Origin: Chitinivorax tropicus
GTDB lineage: Bacteria; Pseudomonadota; Gammaproteobacteria; Burkholderiales; SCOH01
Reading direction: 5' to 3'
Assembly (NCBI RefSeq): GCF_014202905.1
Contig: NZ_JACHHY010000022.1
Coordinates: 23,631 to 87,630, forward strand
DNA: 64,000 nucleotides
Of the stretch, positions 53,701 to 62,900 are shown piece after piece. Position 1 is the stretch's first letter. Each line of letters starts with the position of its first letter. Made by a program: the position numbers and the translations under genes. The notes beneath the pieces were generated by a model that saw only the letters and a program-made list of their open reading frames with translations, searched no databases and had not been told where the DNA came from.

Positions 53701-56504
53701 TGTACCGGTGCATTAGCCACCGGCTTGCCCGTGTTGTCCAGCACCATGGCGGTGATGGGGATCTCTTTGGTATCGCTGAAACGATCAATGCGAACCCCCG
53801 CGACATAACGGGATGTCCACAACGGAATGGTGGTGCGCGAGGTCTGGATCTCACCATTCGGATCGGTATACTCCAGCTCGGTCAGCACCTCGGAAGGCTG
53901 GCTGATGGCCGGTAAATCGGCCAATTGCGTGCGGGCTGCGCCCTGCTTGTCCAATGTCAGGGTCTGTTCGGCCAGCGCTTTGTCTTTACTGCCAGTCGGT
54001 GCATTGCCTTCGTCATCGAAATATTCGCCACCATCCTCTTGCCAGCGGCCTTTGAGTTCAACGCTGCCTTTTTTCATGGCTTCTGAGACATCGCCATTGT
54101 TGAAGAAGAAATCCGGGTAGGTGGCAAAATTTACCCAGCGTGGACGTAAGACGGAGCGCAATTTGACCTGGCTGCCATTCGCCCCACCCCCATTGAGGTA
54201 GTTCAGCTGGATATCCAAAGGCAGGCTGCTCGGGCTGACCGGTGCGTTGGTCGGGCCTTTCACAATGGCTCGCATCAGCGGCACACGGAATTCACCGACG
54301 CGGAATGTGCCTGTGTTCTGGCGCAGCTTCTCCTCCTTGCCCTGGACCTGCAACAACGTCACCTGATACTCGCCCAACGTCGCTTTGCTTGGAATCTGCC
54401 ACACACTTTCGGCACTGCCATCTTTCCAGCTGATCGGAAATTCATATTGCTGATCACTGCCAATATGCTCGATGCGCATTCGGTTAGGCAGGTTTTGGGA
54501 ATCCATGGCCGCAAAACCGAGCATGGTGCGTTTACGGGCCACATGCTTCATATGCACGGTTTCGCCAGCCCGTAGCAAGCTGCGGTCAAAAATGGTGTGG
54601 ATGGCACCGGGGCCTTGCCAGGCCGTGTCTGGCAGGTTGAAACGCCACGCTTCGATGCCGTTTTCCCAGTTGCTGTTGACGAAGCCGAGGTCATCTCCCT
54701 TCCGGGCAAATACATACAGCGGACAATCCCACTTCTTGGGTAAGGTCTGGCGAATCAGCGCCAGACCGTTGGCGTCGCTTTTACCCTGCCAGAGCACTTT
54801 CCCGGTGCAGTCGCGCACAGTCAGGGCGGCATCTTTCATCAGATAGCCCTTATCCAGCGTGGTAACCCAGGCCAGTGCGTTTTCCTCGCCACGCTTGAAA
54901 TGAACGGCCAGATTGGTGCTGAGTGCGGCAGTTCGCACAAACATCGCCTTGCCACTGGCCAGCAGGTTGGCACCCAGCCGCTGGCTTTCGATTTCCACCA
55001 CATTGAAGCCAGGCTTGCTCAGCGGGATGCCAACCACTTCCGCTTCGCGGTTGCTGGTGGGTGTAGGCAACCGGTGCTGTGTCGCGGCTTTTTCGGCAAT
55101 CAGGTAGCTTTGTTCGTCATGGGCGTCTTCGTTCTGCTGCAACCGGGCCAACCACTTGATGATGGCCGTTTCGTCACTGACATTCAGCACCCGGAAAATG
55201 GCGCCCTGCGGCGGCTCATTACCAACAGGCGTGGGCGTAGCCTTGACCGGTGTCGGAAGCAAGGTATTACCCGTGCTGGCCGGCGCAATATTGGGCTGCG
55301 TGGCGGTGGGGGCAACGTATTGATTGAGGTTGCGCACCGCCACGGGCAGCAGGCCACCTGCATTGCGCTCGACGATACCGAAACTGGCGGAGAATTTTGC
55401 CAGCGGTGGGTAGGCGTCCATCTTTACCGCCATCGGGAAGGACTTACCATTGCTCAGTGAGCGGTTGGCATCGTCCTTGAAATTGGCAGGCAGGCTCAAG
55501 GTCAAGTTGGATTTTTCAGGAAAGGGGCCGACAAACCGTACCGCATCCACCCAAATATCCGTCGCCCGCTTGATCGGGTCCAACACCGTCACACCTTCGC
55601 GACCCTTAGTGAGCAGAGTGATGCGTTTACGGGTGTCCTGATCCGAAGGTTGCGCAACATAGGTTTTGCCCTCCACGTCACGCAAGGTGATCTGCTGTGC
55701 TTGGCTCCAGGCAACAGGTGCAGTGAAGTGCAACGTGATGGGCAGAATCGGCAGGCAGTTCGACTTGGCATTGCTTCGCTCACAATGCAGGCTGGCGCTG
55801 AAGTCCTGTCTGACTTGATAAGAGAGTGACTGCGCATCACCACCCGTGACACCCGTAGGGCCAGCCAAGCCCGCATCGATGACCAGATTCATCGACTTGC
55901 CGCCTGGCAGCTTGCGCTGACAACGCAATGCCTCGAAATGACGATTGGCGGGCTGCTTGACGAGCATCTTGATCAACGTGTCACGCTCTGCCGCAGACAA
56001 CAAACGCGCGCCAATGCGCTCTTTGATGCCCTCCACGTCACAATGTGCGGATTTGAGCAGGCTGTTGGCCACAATAGGGCCATCGAATTCCAGGAGAAAC
56101 TGCTGCTCGTCGTCGATGGATCGACCCGTGCCGGGCCAATTATTGATGACACTGGGCGAGCCGGTCGAGAAATTGAAGGCGGCAGATTCGATAGTCTTGC
56201 CAGCAGGGGTTTTCAGGTCCGATTTCAGTTTGAATTGGCAACTGGTACCACCCGGTACTTCACGATCGAAATCGTAGACCCAGTTCTGGGCATCCACCCA
56301 GCGCCCCTTGCCTGCCGTTGCACATTGAATCGTAAACGGGTCTGCGCGGCGAGGGTCCCCGAAATCCACGGCTGCATCATTGAAACGCACCTGCACTTGC
56401 CGAATATTCTTACTGATTCCTTGTGGAGAGAATTGCTCCACTTTGACCTGATCTGCCGCGCTTGCCGCACCGATCGCACCAATCATCAACCATGCCAGAC
56501 GCAT
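50784..56504 (-). CDS. Bacterial alpha-2-macroglobulin (YfhM-like) with thioester motif
   Basis: The 1906-residue protein has a signal peptide (MRLAWLMIGAIGAASA). It consists of beta-sandwich macroglobulin domains, a bait-type region and the thioester domain. The thioester motif CLEQ is at about residue 1457 (Cys1457), in TCLEQRASRA. VAVVAQAG-like segments (RIVAVAQAG) and VYVETAMDAYRAYYDW belong to the C-terminal half. It is larger than E. coli YfhM (1653). It likely traps proteases that enter the periplasm by covalent linkage. AAGGGA about eight bases before the ATG supports the start. The mature end is not a lipobox, unlike E. coli YfhM. First gene of the run toward pbpC. Confidence 0.92.
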   Translation of the reverse strand: MRLAWLMIGAIGAASAADQVKVEQFSPQGISKNIRQVQVRFNDAAVDFGDPRRADPFTIQCATAGKGRWVDAQNWVYDFDREVPGGTSCQFKLKSDLKTPAGKTIESAAFNFSTGSPSVINNWPGTGRSIDDEQQFLLEFDGPIVANSLLKSAHCDVEGIKERIGARLLSAAERDTLIKMLVKQPANRHFEALRCQRKLPGGKSMNLVIDAGLAGPTGVTGGDAQSLSYQVRQDFSASLHCERSNAKSNCLPILPITLHFTAPVAWSQAQQITLRDVEGKTYVAQPSDQDTRKRITLLTKGREGVTVLDPIKRATDIWVDAVRFVGPFPEKSNLTLSLPANFKDDANRSLSNGKSFPMAVKMDAYPPLAKFSASFGIVERNAGGLLPVAVRNLNQYVAPTATQPNIAPASTGNTLLPTPVKATPTPVGNEPPQGAIFRVLNVSDETAIIKWLARLQQNEDAHDEQSYLIAEKAATQHRLPTPTSNREAEVVGIPLSKPGFNVVEIESQRLGANLLASGKAMFVRTAALSTNLAVHFKRGEENALAWVTTLDKGYLMKDAALTVRDCTGKVLWQGKSDANGLALIRQTLPKKWDCPLYVFARKGDDLGFVNSNWENGIEAWRFNLPDTAWQGPGAIHTIFDRSLLRAGETVHMKHVARKRTMLGFAAMDSQNLPNRMRIEHIGSDQQYEFPISWKDGSAESVWQIPSKATLGEYQVTLLQVQGKEEKLRQNTGTFRVGEFRVPLMRAIVKGPTNAPVSPSSLPLDIQLNYLNGGGANGSQVKLRSVLRPRWVNFATYPDFFFNNGDVSEAMKKGSVELKGRWQEDGGEYFDDEGNAPTGSKDKALAEQTLTLDKQGAARTQLADLPAISQPSEVLTELEYTDPNGEIQTSRTTIPLWTSRYVAGVRIDRFSDTKEIPITAMVLDNTGKPVANAPVQVNAYHSRVFSHRKRLVGGFYAYENQVEHKSLGVVCNTKTDTKGMAFCKVMGKESGDITVRVGTRDPDGKYAFAHAETWFEGEESAWFGGTTSDRMDVIPDKTSYNPGETAALQVRMPFQQATALIAVEREGIIEAYVQSITSQKPTVRIPIKSHFAPNMFVSVLAVRGRVDTIQPTAMIDLGKPAYRLGIASVKVGHQGQQLAVKVDADRQVYQTREKAQVKIKVSTADGKPLPKPSEVTLAAVDEGLLELAPNRSWNLLEGMMAERGYGITTATAQMQIIGRRHFGKKALPAGGGGGLMPTRELFDTLLLWKAKVVLNEAGEATVEVPLNDSLTSFRIVAVAQAGQDRFGTGSTSIRATKDLMMLSGLPPVVREGDSFRAGFTLRNTTDKPMKVKANAQVNGLGSTLAAISESLQPGEAKEIGWSVTVPINQTQLDWLVSVEEEGGRANDQVKLVQKVQQAVPERIIQATLSQLEGKMSLPVALPDDAIVGRGAIKIGARAKLADSLDGVERYMSNYWFTCLEQRASRAVALNNKAIWDTVTADLPAMLDSNGFAKFFSLQSEGNIELTAYLLSLAHERGWALPAAQKTQMESALIGWLEGRIKRQSMPWDNANVTRLTALEALSRSSKVRPNLVDTVDVRPQTWPTSSLLDWINILKRTADLPQRDTRLQAALQLLRNRLNLQGTVLAMTTDKTDQLWWAMQSADVNAVRLLLTVLDEPAWQADLPRLANGALGRQRQGHWDLTTANAWGRLAYDRFSQRFETLPVTGETQAQVNGQAKSIDWAKQPKGEVVSLTWPKGSSQLTVTQQGTGKPWLTIQSIAAVPLKQPLFTGYRIQKTISPVVQQTAGTWSRGDVMRIKLDIEAMAEMGWVAVNDPIPGGSTLLNRGLKTDSAILGQGDKTTGAWPVYVETAMDAYRAYYDWLPQGKWSIEYTVRLNNSGTFQLPPTRVEAMYAPEMFGEVPNNEIRIQ

Positions 56505-57096
56505 TATGTAATCCCTTCGAATGGATGACCATATTATCGTCAATTCTGCGTCAGGGCGCATCTCAGGCCAGTGTGGAAGGCCTGGAGCGGGGCGGACACC
56601 CACCAGAAAAGGCACTTCCATCTGCCCCCAGCACAAACAGAAGCTGTCGCAACAATGCCCCGCAGTCAGTTACCCGGCACCAGTCTGATGGTTCGATCAT
56701 CCAGTATGGGATGCGTTTCGATATCCCAGCATGACCGGCTACCAGTTCAACTGTATTTCACCCATATTGCCTTACACATAGCTTGCAGATATGACATAAC
56801 AAAATTCACATACCTTGACTTGCCAAAAGCCAGCACCAGCACTGAATTGGAATCGGTTACAGTCTATTTAAGACATCAATTAATTACATATATATCAATC
56901 ATATAAAATACATTGCCGGTATTGTCATTCAAGCTGCAAATAGGTAGCGTAGATCCGTCCGAGTTGAAATCCACTCGACACCCGCCCCTGGATAAGCACC
57001 GGGGAGATACAAGCAAAAAAGGCTGGTTATCAACAAAAATCAAATACCTGCCGGCCATCATAAAAACCACGCATAAGCATCGATTCGGAGGAAACC
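56505..57096. other. Divergent intergenic region without recognised gene
   Basis: About 590 bases separate the alpha-2-macroglobulin (minus) and the DUF3103 gene (plus). The right half (56760-56950) is AT-rich and probably promoter-bearing. Short frames on both strands show no family features. Confidence 0.4.
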
Positions 57097-58323
57097 ATGG
57101 CCTTACCCAAAAGATTGCGTCAATTGCTGATCGGTGTCGCCAGCTTGACTGTGGCCATCACCACATATGCCAATGAGCCCATATTGACACCAGCGGGTAC
57201 CCTGCCTGGGCAGCCAACTCAGGTTGATCAAGCCAAGCGCGAAACAGCTCGCCAGATTGCCAAGATGTTGGCTGATCCAGCGTTTGCCAGTGCTTTGCAA
57301 AAACAGCTGGGTCAGTCTTCTGCCCCCACGGGCAACAAGGCCGCTCCTTTACGTGCGATCTTGAATGAATACACGCAGCGCGCGCCGAGAATCAGTGCCT
57401 TCAGCCGCCAGCAAGGTGAAGTTCAATCACTGCGCCAGATGGATCAAGGCTTGTTGAATCAGAAAGGGATTGCTGCACTCAGCCAAGGGCTTTTGCAGGT
57501 TCGGCTGTATGAGCCCAAGAGCGCGCAGCTCGCTCCACAGCCAATCGATCAGATGTGGGTTGCATTCGAGCCCGCTGGTGACGACAAGCAGTGGAAGACC
57601 ATTGAGGCATTCGACAGCCAAGGCCGTGTTCATTTGCTGGATGCGAAACAGGCCCCGAACTTCCCCGTGCTGGTGGCCGATATCGATGGCAAAGAAGACC
57701 TGCGGGCAGGAATCAAGCTGGCCAATCAGATCCTCACTGGCAAGGGTTTGCAGCAATCCAATGTAGCCCGCCGCGAGGTGACCACCATGGCGGCAATGGC
57801 TCAGACAAGCGGCTTTGTCGATACCGCCAAGCTCGACCATATCCGTTTGAACAAGGATGAGGAGCCCTGGATCTCTGGCGCTGCTGAAGTGTATGCCGTG
57901 GTATCTGGTGTGCAGCCGGATCAAGCCAAGGCGCAGATCCAGATCGTGGATATGCCTTATCTGGATTATGAAGGGAAAGACTATTATCCCAACCAGATCC
58001 TGATCCAATGGGCGGACTTCCGCTACGCGGCAGCCAATGTGCAGTTGTTCGAGCATGATGACAACACCAATTACAAGGATCTGGTGTTGGCCATCACCTC
58101 TGGCGTCGAAAAGATCCTCGGGGCATTCAAGCCCGAATACGCAGTGATCGGCACGGTCGCCAATGCCATCGTCCAGGCGATGCCATCACATTGGTTTACC
58201 AATGACGATGATTATCTGGACAGCTTCTACACGCTGGAGAAAAACCGTACCTACACCAATTGGATGGGCGCCGCGGGCAATGCCACGATCACGCTCTCCC
58301 CATATCGGTTGAATGAGCAGTGA
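57097..58323 (+). CDS. Exported DUF3103-family protein
   Basis: CGGAGGAAACC before the ATG at 57097 gives a clear start. The 408-residue product has a signal peptide (LIGVASLTVAITTYA-NEP) and no membrane helix afterwards. The segment TARQIAKMLADPAFASALQ, a middle beta region (VWVAFEPAGDDKQW-like, VLVADIDGKEDLRAGI) and the end WADFRYAAANVQLFEHDD with THRTY-like residues fit the DUF3103 family as I recall it. The family has no known role. It is monocistronic, followed by a thirteen-base-pair hairpin. Confidence 0.6.
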   Translation: MALPKRLRQLLIGVASLTVAITTYANEPILTPAGTLPGQPTQVDQAKRETARQIAKMLADPAFASALQKQLGQSSAPTGNKAAPLRAILNEYTQRAPRISAFSRQQGEVQSLRQMDQGLLNQKGIAALSQGLLQVRLYEPKSAQLAPQPIDQMWVAFEPAGDDKQWKTIEAFDSQGRVHLLDAKQAPNFPVLVADIDGKEDLRAGIKLANQILTGKGLQQSNVARREVTTMAAMAQTSGFVDTAKLDHIRLNKDEEPWISGAAEVYAVVSGVQPDQAKAQIQIVDMPYLDYEGKDYYPNQILIQWADFRYAAANVQLFEHDDNTNYKDLVLAITSGVEKILGAFKPEYAVIGTVANAIVQAMPSHWFTNDDDYLDSFYTLEKNRTYTNWMGAAGNATITLSPYRLNEQ

Positions 58324-58354
58324 CCCAGTCCGTAACATAAGATCAGCAAGTATC

Positions 58355-58391
58355 GGGTATGGTGAGTAAATGCAGGTCACTCGCCATACCC
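58355..58391 (+). terminator. Hairpin after the DUF3103 gene, no U-tract
   Basis: GGGTATGGTGAGT (58355-58367) pairs with ACTCGCCATACCC (58379-58391), thirteen pairs with one G-U, loop of eleven, 31 bases after the stop codon. A T run is absent. Confidence 0.55.
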
Positions 58392-58592
58392 ACCCGACAG
58401 CCAGGCTTAGATTGGATCAGAATGCGCTGCAAACCGGCACAATCCCCTGCCCTGCTGTGATTAGGTGTCTGCCGCCGCGTCCATTTTACGCGGCTCAACT
58501 GCGAAGCCATCCGCGCCAATCTACCGACATCATCTGGCCGTCAGTCATTTAGTCGCTGCCAACATCCGCAAGTACCCATATAATGCGGAATC

Positions 58593-58964
58593 ATGTTTGC
58601 CAGACGCCCCCTCAACCACGCACTTTGGCTGTCTCTGTTTGTGTTGGTGTTCACCACACTGGCACCCACTTTCAGCGCCTGGCAACAGCGTAATCAAAAA
58701 GAATGGGTGGAAATCTGTACCACCCTAGGCGTCAAACGTGTTCAGCTGGATGCTGACGGCCAATTACCAATCGAGACCCCATCCAGCGGCATACATTGTC
58801 CGTTCTGCCAGAGCCCGGCGGAGCACGCCCTGCCACTCCCTGTCTTTCTACTGCACTATCCCACGGTAACCGCCCCACCAAGGGTCAGCACTTTACTGAC
58901 GCTCTTACTTGGCGCGGTCACATTGCGCGGCCCGCCAGCCCGGGGCCCGCCCTCGCTACACTGA
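58593..58964 (+). CDS. DUF2946-family small membrane protein
   Basis: The 123-residue protein has an N-terminal helix (LWLSLFVLVFTTLAPTFSAW), then CPFC at 69-72 (HCPFCQSP), and a second helix (about 85-110) with the Pro/Arg-rich end ARGPPSLH. The CPFC/ARGPP pattern is that of DUF2946 proteins, which often sit beside copper-related TonB receptors and PepSY proteins, as here. The cysteines may bind a metal. No good ribosome binding site was seen. The following 58965-59246 (280 bases) contains no gene I recognise. Confidence 0.7.
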   Translation: MFARRPLNHALWLSLFVLVFTTLAPTFSAWQQRNQKEWVEICTTLGVKRVQLDADGQLPIETPSSGIHCPFCQSPAEHALPLPVFLLHYPTVTAPPRVSTLLTLLLGAVTLRGPPARGPPSLH

Positions 58965-59246
58965 CTCCAGCCCTTGACGACTGATACAGATCGTTCTGTA
59001 TCGACCTGTTGTCTGTTGTTGCATGTCTCAACAGATGTGTTGGCCCTTGCCTTCGCGACAGCAGCTGTTTGATCACCCAGGGAGAAACCAGACAAAGGCA
59101 TCGGGATGTATACGTGATACATGCGGATTCCAAGCCTTGTCCCCGGATCACAGTCGCACAGCTGTTTTGCAAGCAATCCCCCGAAGTAGGCTTAAACACC
59201 GCCTCGGGAGTGGCTTGCGCGCGAGTGCACCCGTAGCGAGAAGCTC

Positions 59247-61349
59247 ATGAACAAACGCCTCACCACCCACCCCGCCTTTCTCCCTTTTTGCCCACTCATC
59301 CTGGCACTTTCCCTCGCCAGCATGGGTAGCCAGGCCGCAACTGACACCAACAACCCATCTGAAGTGATTGTGGTCACCGGTTCGCGCACCGCCACGCGAC
59401 TGAAGGACACCCCCGCTTCGATAGGCAAGATCAGCGAGGCCGCGTTGGCCCGCACGAAATCCACGTTCATCGGGGAAGCCCTCAATCAAGTATCTGGGGT
59501 CTATATGCCCAGCCTGGGTAATGAGCAACATAGCATGTCGATTCGCATGCCACTCTCGATGAGTGCTTACTATGTCTATCTGGAAGACAGCATCCCTATC
59601 CGCCCAGTCGGCATCTTCAATCACAATGCGTTGTATGAGCTCAATCTACCCGGTGCGGCATCCATTGAGGTGATCAAAGGCCCTGCCTCCTCACTGTACG
59701 GCAGCAATGCCGTGGGGGGAGCAGTCAATTTCCTGACACGACCACCCACCACCGCCCCAGAGGCCGACATTGCCGTCCAGGCAAGTAACAACGGCTTCAG
59801 ACGCGCCGACGTGGAGTTATCCGCTGGGCAGGATGACCTGAGCTGGCGAGCTGCTGCTTACCACGCCCGTTCAGATGGTGGCGATGCCGACTTCAACAGC
59901 TTCGAGAAAACCAGTGCGACACTACGTGCCGATTGGCGACTCAGCCCTCGCACCTTGTTGGTCAGCACGCTGACCCACAACCGCCTGCGTACCGACACCC
60001 CTGGCGGCCAGAAGCCAAGCGATTACGAAACACGCCCCCAGTTCAGTCAACACACCTTCACATGGCGTGACGTGCGAGCCAGCAGGCTGACCAGCACCCT
60101 GCGCGGCAATTGGAATGCGGGAGGGGAAACGGCCATCAGCTTTTTTGCCAGGGATAATGACACCAACCAGCTGCCCAATTTCATGATCTTCAATACCGGC
60201 AACACCACAGCCAGCGGTCGGCAGAATGACAACCACTTCCGATCACTGGGAATGGATGTCCGTCATCGTCAAAAATGGCATGACTGGGTCTGGATTGTCG
60301 GTGCAACCCTTGATCGCAGCCCCAACGATTACAACGAACAAAACCTGAGCGTGGTACGCGACCCGCTTTCTGGCCGATACACCCGCTATCAGGTGATTGG
60401 GCAGCGGCGAGACTATCAGGTGATTCTCCACAACCAAGCAGCATACAGCCAGTTGGAATGGCAGCTGATGCCTACGGTTCGATTGGTCGGCGGGCTGCGG
60501 CATGATGCCATCCGTTACGACTACCGTAATCATCTACCGCCATCTGCCACCACCGGTGCGCCATCCGAAACACGCCGATTCCACCGCACCAGCCCCAAGC
60601 TGGGCGCTATCTGGAACATCACGCCTGCCTTGGATACTTACATCAACGCCAGTCAGGGCTTTATCCCACCAGAGGTCAGCAGTCTGTACGGCTCGCTGGA
60701 TGTGCCCAATCTGAAGCCAGCACAGTACGACAACTTTGAAATCGGCACACGCTATCAGCATGGTGATTGGCGCTGGGACTTGGCTGCGTATCAACTCTCA
60801 GGTCAAGACGAGCAGGTGAGCTATACCCTGATGCCCGGCAAAAGCGAGCCACGTAATGCTGGTCGCACCCGCCATCGCGGGCTCGAATTCGGCGTGGGCT
60901 GGAAAGCCCATTCCAGCCTGCATCTGCGGGCGTCTGGCAGCTTGGCCACCCACCGCTACCTGAGCTATGCCGCCAGCCCAGCGCTTGATTACTCAGGCAA
61001 AGACATGCCCCAAGCCCCGAAATGGATTGCGAACATCGAGGCCAGCTGGCGACCGACCGAAGGCACACACATCGGCCTGGAAGCACAACGTGTCAGCAAG
61101 TGGTGGATGGACAATGCCAATACGGCCCGCTATCCAGGCCATACCTTATGGCATCTGCGCGCCAGCCAAGACATTGGCCCCTGGCAGCTCTGGACAAAGT
61201 GGATGAATCTGGGCAACAAACGCTATGCAGAAAATGCAACCTCAAGCTATAGCGGCGTCGGCCCACGTAACCCTGAGGCGCAAGACATCTATGTCAGCGG
61301 TGAAGAACGGACAGTGTTCGTCGGCGTGCGTTATCGGTTTGCGGGGTGA
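59247..61349 (+). CDS. TonB-dependent outer-membrane receptor
   Basis: The 700-residue product has a signal peptide (cleavage near SQA-ATD), a TonB-box-like EVIVVTGSRTA at the mature N-terminus, a plug domain (about 50-170) with IEVIKGPASSLYGSNAVGGA, and a long beta-barrel ending in VGVRYRFAG with the terminal aromatic pattern. The substrate is not visible; DUF2946 before it and a PepSY_TM protein overlapping it point to a metal complex (copper or iron chelate). Its stop shares bases with a GTG of the next frame, so the two are coupled. Confidence 0.9.
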   Translation: MNKRLTTHPAFLPFCPLILALSLASMGSQAATDTNNPSEVIVVTGSRTATRLKDTPASIGKISEAALARTKSTFIGEALNQVSGVYMPSLGNEQHSMSIRMPLSMSAYYVYLEDSIPIRPVGIFNHNALYELNLPGAASIEVIKGPASSLYGSNAVGGAVNFLTRPPTTAPEADIAVQASNNGFRRADVELSAGQDDLSWRAAAYHARSDGGDADFNSFEKTSATLRADWRLSPRTLLVSTLTHNRLRTDTPGGQKPSDYETRPQFSQHTFTWRDVRASRLTSTLRGNWNAGGETAISFFARDNDTNQLPNFMIFNTGNTTASGRQNDNHFRSLGMDVRHRQKWHDWVWIVGATLDRSPNDYNEQNLSVVRDPLSGRYTRYQVIGQRRDYQVILHNQAAYSQLEWQLMPTVRLVGGLRHDAIRYDYRNHLPPSATTGAPSETRRFHRTSPKLGAIWNITPALDTYINASQGFIPPEVSSLYGSLDVPNLKPAQYDNFEIGTRYQHGDWRWDLAAYQLSGQDEQVSYTLMPGKSEPRNAGRTRHRGLEFGVGWKAHSSLHLRASGSLATHRYLSYAASPALDYSGKDMPQAPKWIANIEASWRPTEGTHIGLEAQRVSKWWMDNANTARYPGHTLWHLRASQDIGPWQLWTKWMNLGNKRYAENATSSYSGVGPRNPEAQDIYVSGEERTVFVGVRYRFAG

Positions 61350-61357
61350 GGACAATC

Positions 61358-62854
61358 ATGACACATTCCGACTCCAAACTGACTCGCCAACTGACCGCCA
61401 GCCGCTGGCTAGGACGCTGCTATCGTTGGCACAAACAGATTGCATTGGTCGTCGCCATTCCTGCCGTGTTGTGGGCGTTGACCGGGCTGGCCCACCCGAT
61501 CATGACGCGCCTGTTCCCCAGCGCGCTCACCATGCAACCACCCACGGAAACCATCCAGACACCAGAAGGCCAGCCACTTGCCAGCATCATGCGCCAGGCC
61601 GGTATCCACCAGATCGAAGCAGCTTGGTTGATCGCACCGGCGGGCAGGCCAACATGGCAAATCCGTCAACCAGGGCCCGATCCCTACCGATATTTTGATG
61701 CTGTGACCGGCCAGGAGAACCCTGATGGCGACCGACAGCGAGCCATCCAACTGGCCCGTCATTTCGCAGGTGATCAGCACAGCCCCCTTCGCAATGCGCA
61801 ACGGCTGACTCAATTTGATGCTGACTATCCCTCGGTCAATCGGCTACTCCCGGTGTGGCGTGTGGATTTCGACCGGCCAGATAGGCTGCGTGCCTATGTG
61901 GAAACCGGCCCGGCAAGGCTGTCTGCGCTGGTGGATGATCGAAAGGCCATCTTCCAGCAACTGTTCCGCATACTCCATAACTGGTCATGGGCTGACGACT
62001 GGCCTGGGCCAAGACGCCTGGTCATGACCATCCTGCTCATTGGCATCGCCACCACCACGGCAATCGGCCTACTGGTCTATATCTTGCAAAAGAGCCGCCC
62101 CTCGCGACCAGCCAGCCGGGTATGGCACCGCCGAATCGGCCTGCTCGCGACACTGAGTATGTTGGCTTTTTGCAGCAGTGCCGTGCTTCATCTATGGCTA
62201 AAAGCTCCGCTCGCCCCCCCTGTCCAGTTGGCCACGCCTTTTGATACCACCTTACTCACCGCCCAACCCACACAGTTGAAATCCGGTGCGGTCCTGGTCA
62301 ATATCAGCGGCCAAGCTGCCTGGTTACTACCACGAATGAGCAAGGCAGGCGGAGCCGAGCATCAACACCATGCCGCGCACACAGTGCGCCACCCCACCCC
62401 GCCCGCACGCTATCTGGATGCGGCTACCGGGCAGGTCCTACCAGATGGCGAGCCTCGCCATGTCCAGCACTTGACGACCAGGCTGCTGGGCCAGCCCGCC
62501 ACGGGCAATCCACGTTACCAGTGGGTTCATCGGTTCGAAGGGGAATACGGCTTTATCAATAAACGCCTGCCCGTGGTTCAGATCAAGCAAGGTGACCGCA
62601 CCGACTATCTGGAACTCTCGACCGCCAGCTGGGCGGCTCACATCGAGCCTTCGGTGCGCACGGAGGGCTACCTTTTCTCTTGGCTACACAAAGCGCAATG
62701 GCTGGACCCGCTCGGGAAAAACACCCGTGATACCGTGCTGGGCTGCTTCGCCTTGCTCAATGCCATCATGATTGGCATTGGTGTCTGGATGTGGTGGAAA
62801 AAGCGCCGGTCGCCGCGCGGATCACCCCAACAATCCCACCATTCAGCTCAATAA
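61358..62854 (+). CDS. PepSY_TM-family inner-membrane protein
   Basis: From the ATG at 61358 (GTGAGG seven to twelve bases upstream) the protein has 498 residues. It starts with a basic cytoplasmic end and a helix (CYRWHKQIALVVAIPAVLWAL) and then has a periplasmic PepSY segment (about 60-200). More helices follow, around 212-250, 260-285 and 460-480. HNWSWADDWPGPRRLV lies before the second helix and HKAQW near the last. The His residues flanking the helices are typical of PepSY_TM proteins linked to siderophore or metal reduction. It follows the TonB receptor without a gap. Confidence 0.8.
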   Translation: MTHSDSKLTRQLTASRWLGRCYRWHKQIALVVAIPAVLWALTGLAHPIMTRLFPSALTMQPPTETIQTPEGQPLASIMRQAGIHQIEAAWLIAPAGRPTWQIRQPGPDPYRYFDAVTGQENPDGDRQRAIQLARHFAGDQHSPLRNAQRLTQFDADYPSVNRLLPVWRVDFDRPDRLRAYVETGPARLSALVDDRKAIFQQLFRILHNWSWADDWPGPRRLVMTILLIGIATTTAIGLLVYILQKSRPSRPASRVWHRRIGLLATLSMLAFCSSAVLHLWLKAPLAPPVQLATPFDTTLLTAQPTQLKSGAVLVNISGQAAWLLPRMSKAGGAEHQHHAAHTVRHPTPPARYLDAATGQVLPDGEPRHVQHLTTRLLGQPATGNPRYQWVHRFEGEYGFINKRLPVVQIKQGDRTDYLELSTASWAAHIEPSVRTEGYLFSWLHKAQWLDPLGKNTRDTVLGCFALLNAIMIGIGVWMWWKKRRSPRGSPQQSHHSAQ

Positions 62855-62873
62855 AATCGGGCTGCTAAAGAAA

Positions 62874-62900
62874 AAGCCGGTCAGGTTGCCTGACCGGCTT
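62874..62900 (-). terminator. Strong hairpin after the PepSY gene
   Basis: AAGCCGGTCAGG (62874-62885) and CCTGACCGGCTT (62889-62900) form a perfect twelve-base-pair stem with a three-base loop. The A run upstream gives a T run on the minus strand, so the canonical direction is minus, but it lies 19 bases after a plus-strand stop and can fold in both transcripts. Confidence 0.7.

Noticed and set aside
58965..59246. Possible cobalamin riboswitch before the TonB receptor
   Set aside because: No B12-box-like sequence or matching stems could be seen; a covariance search would be decisive.
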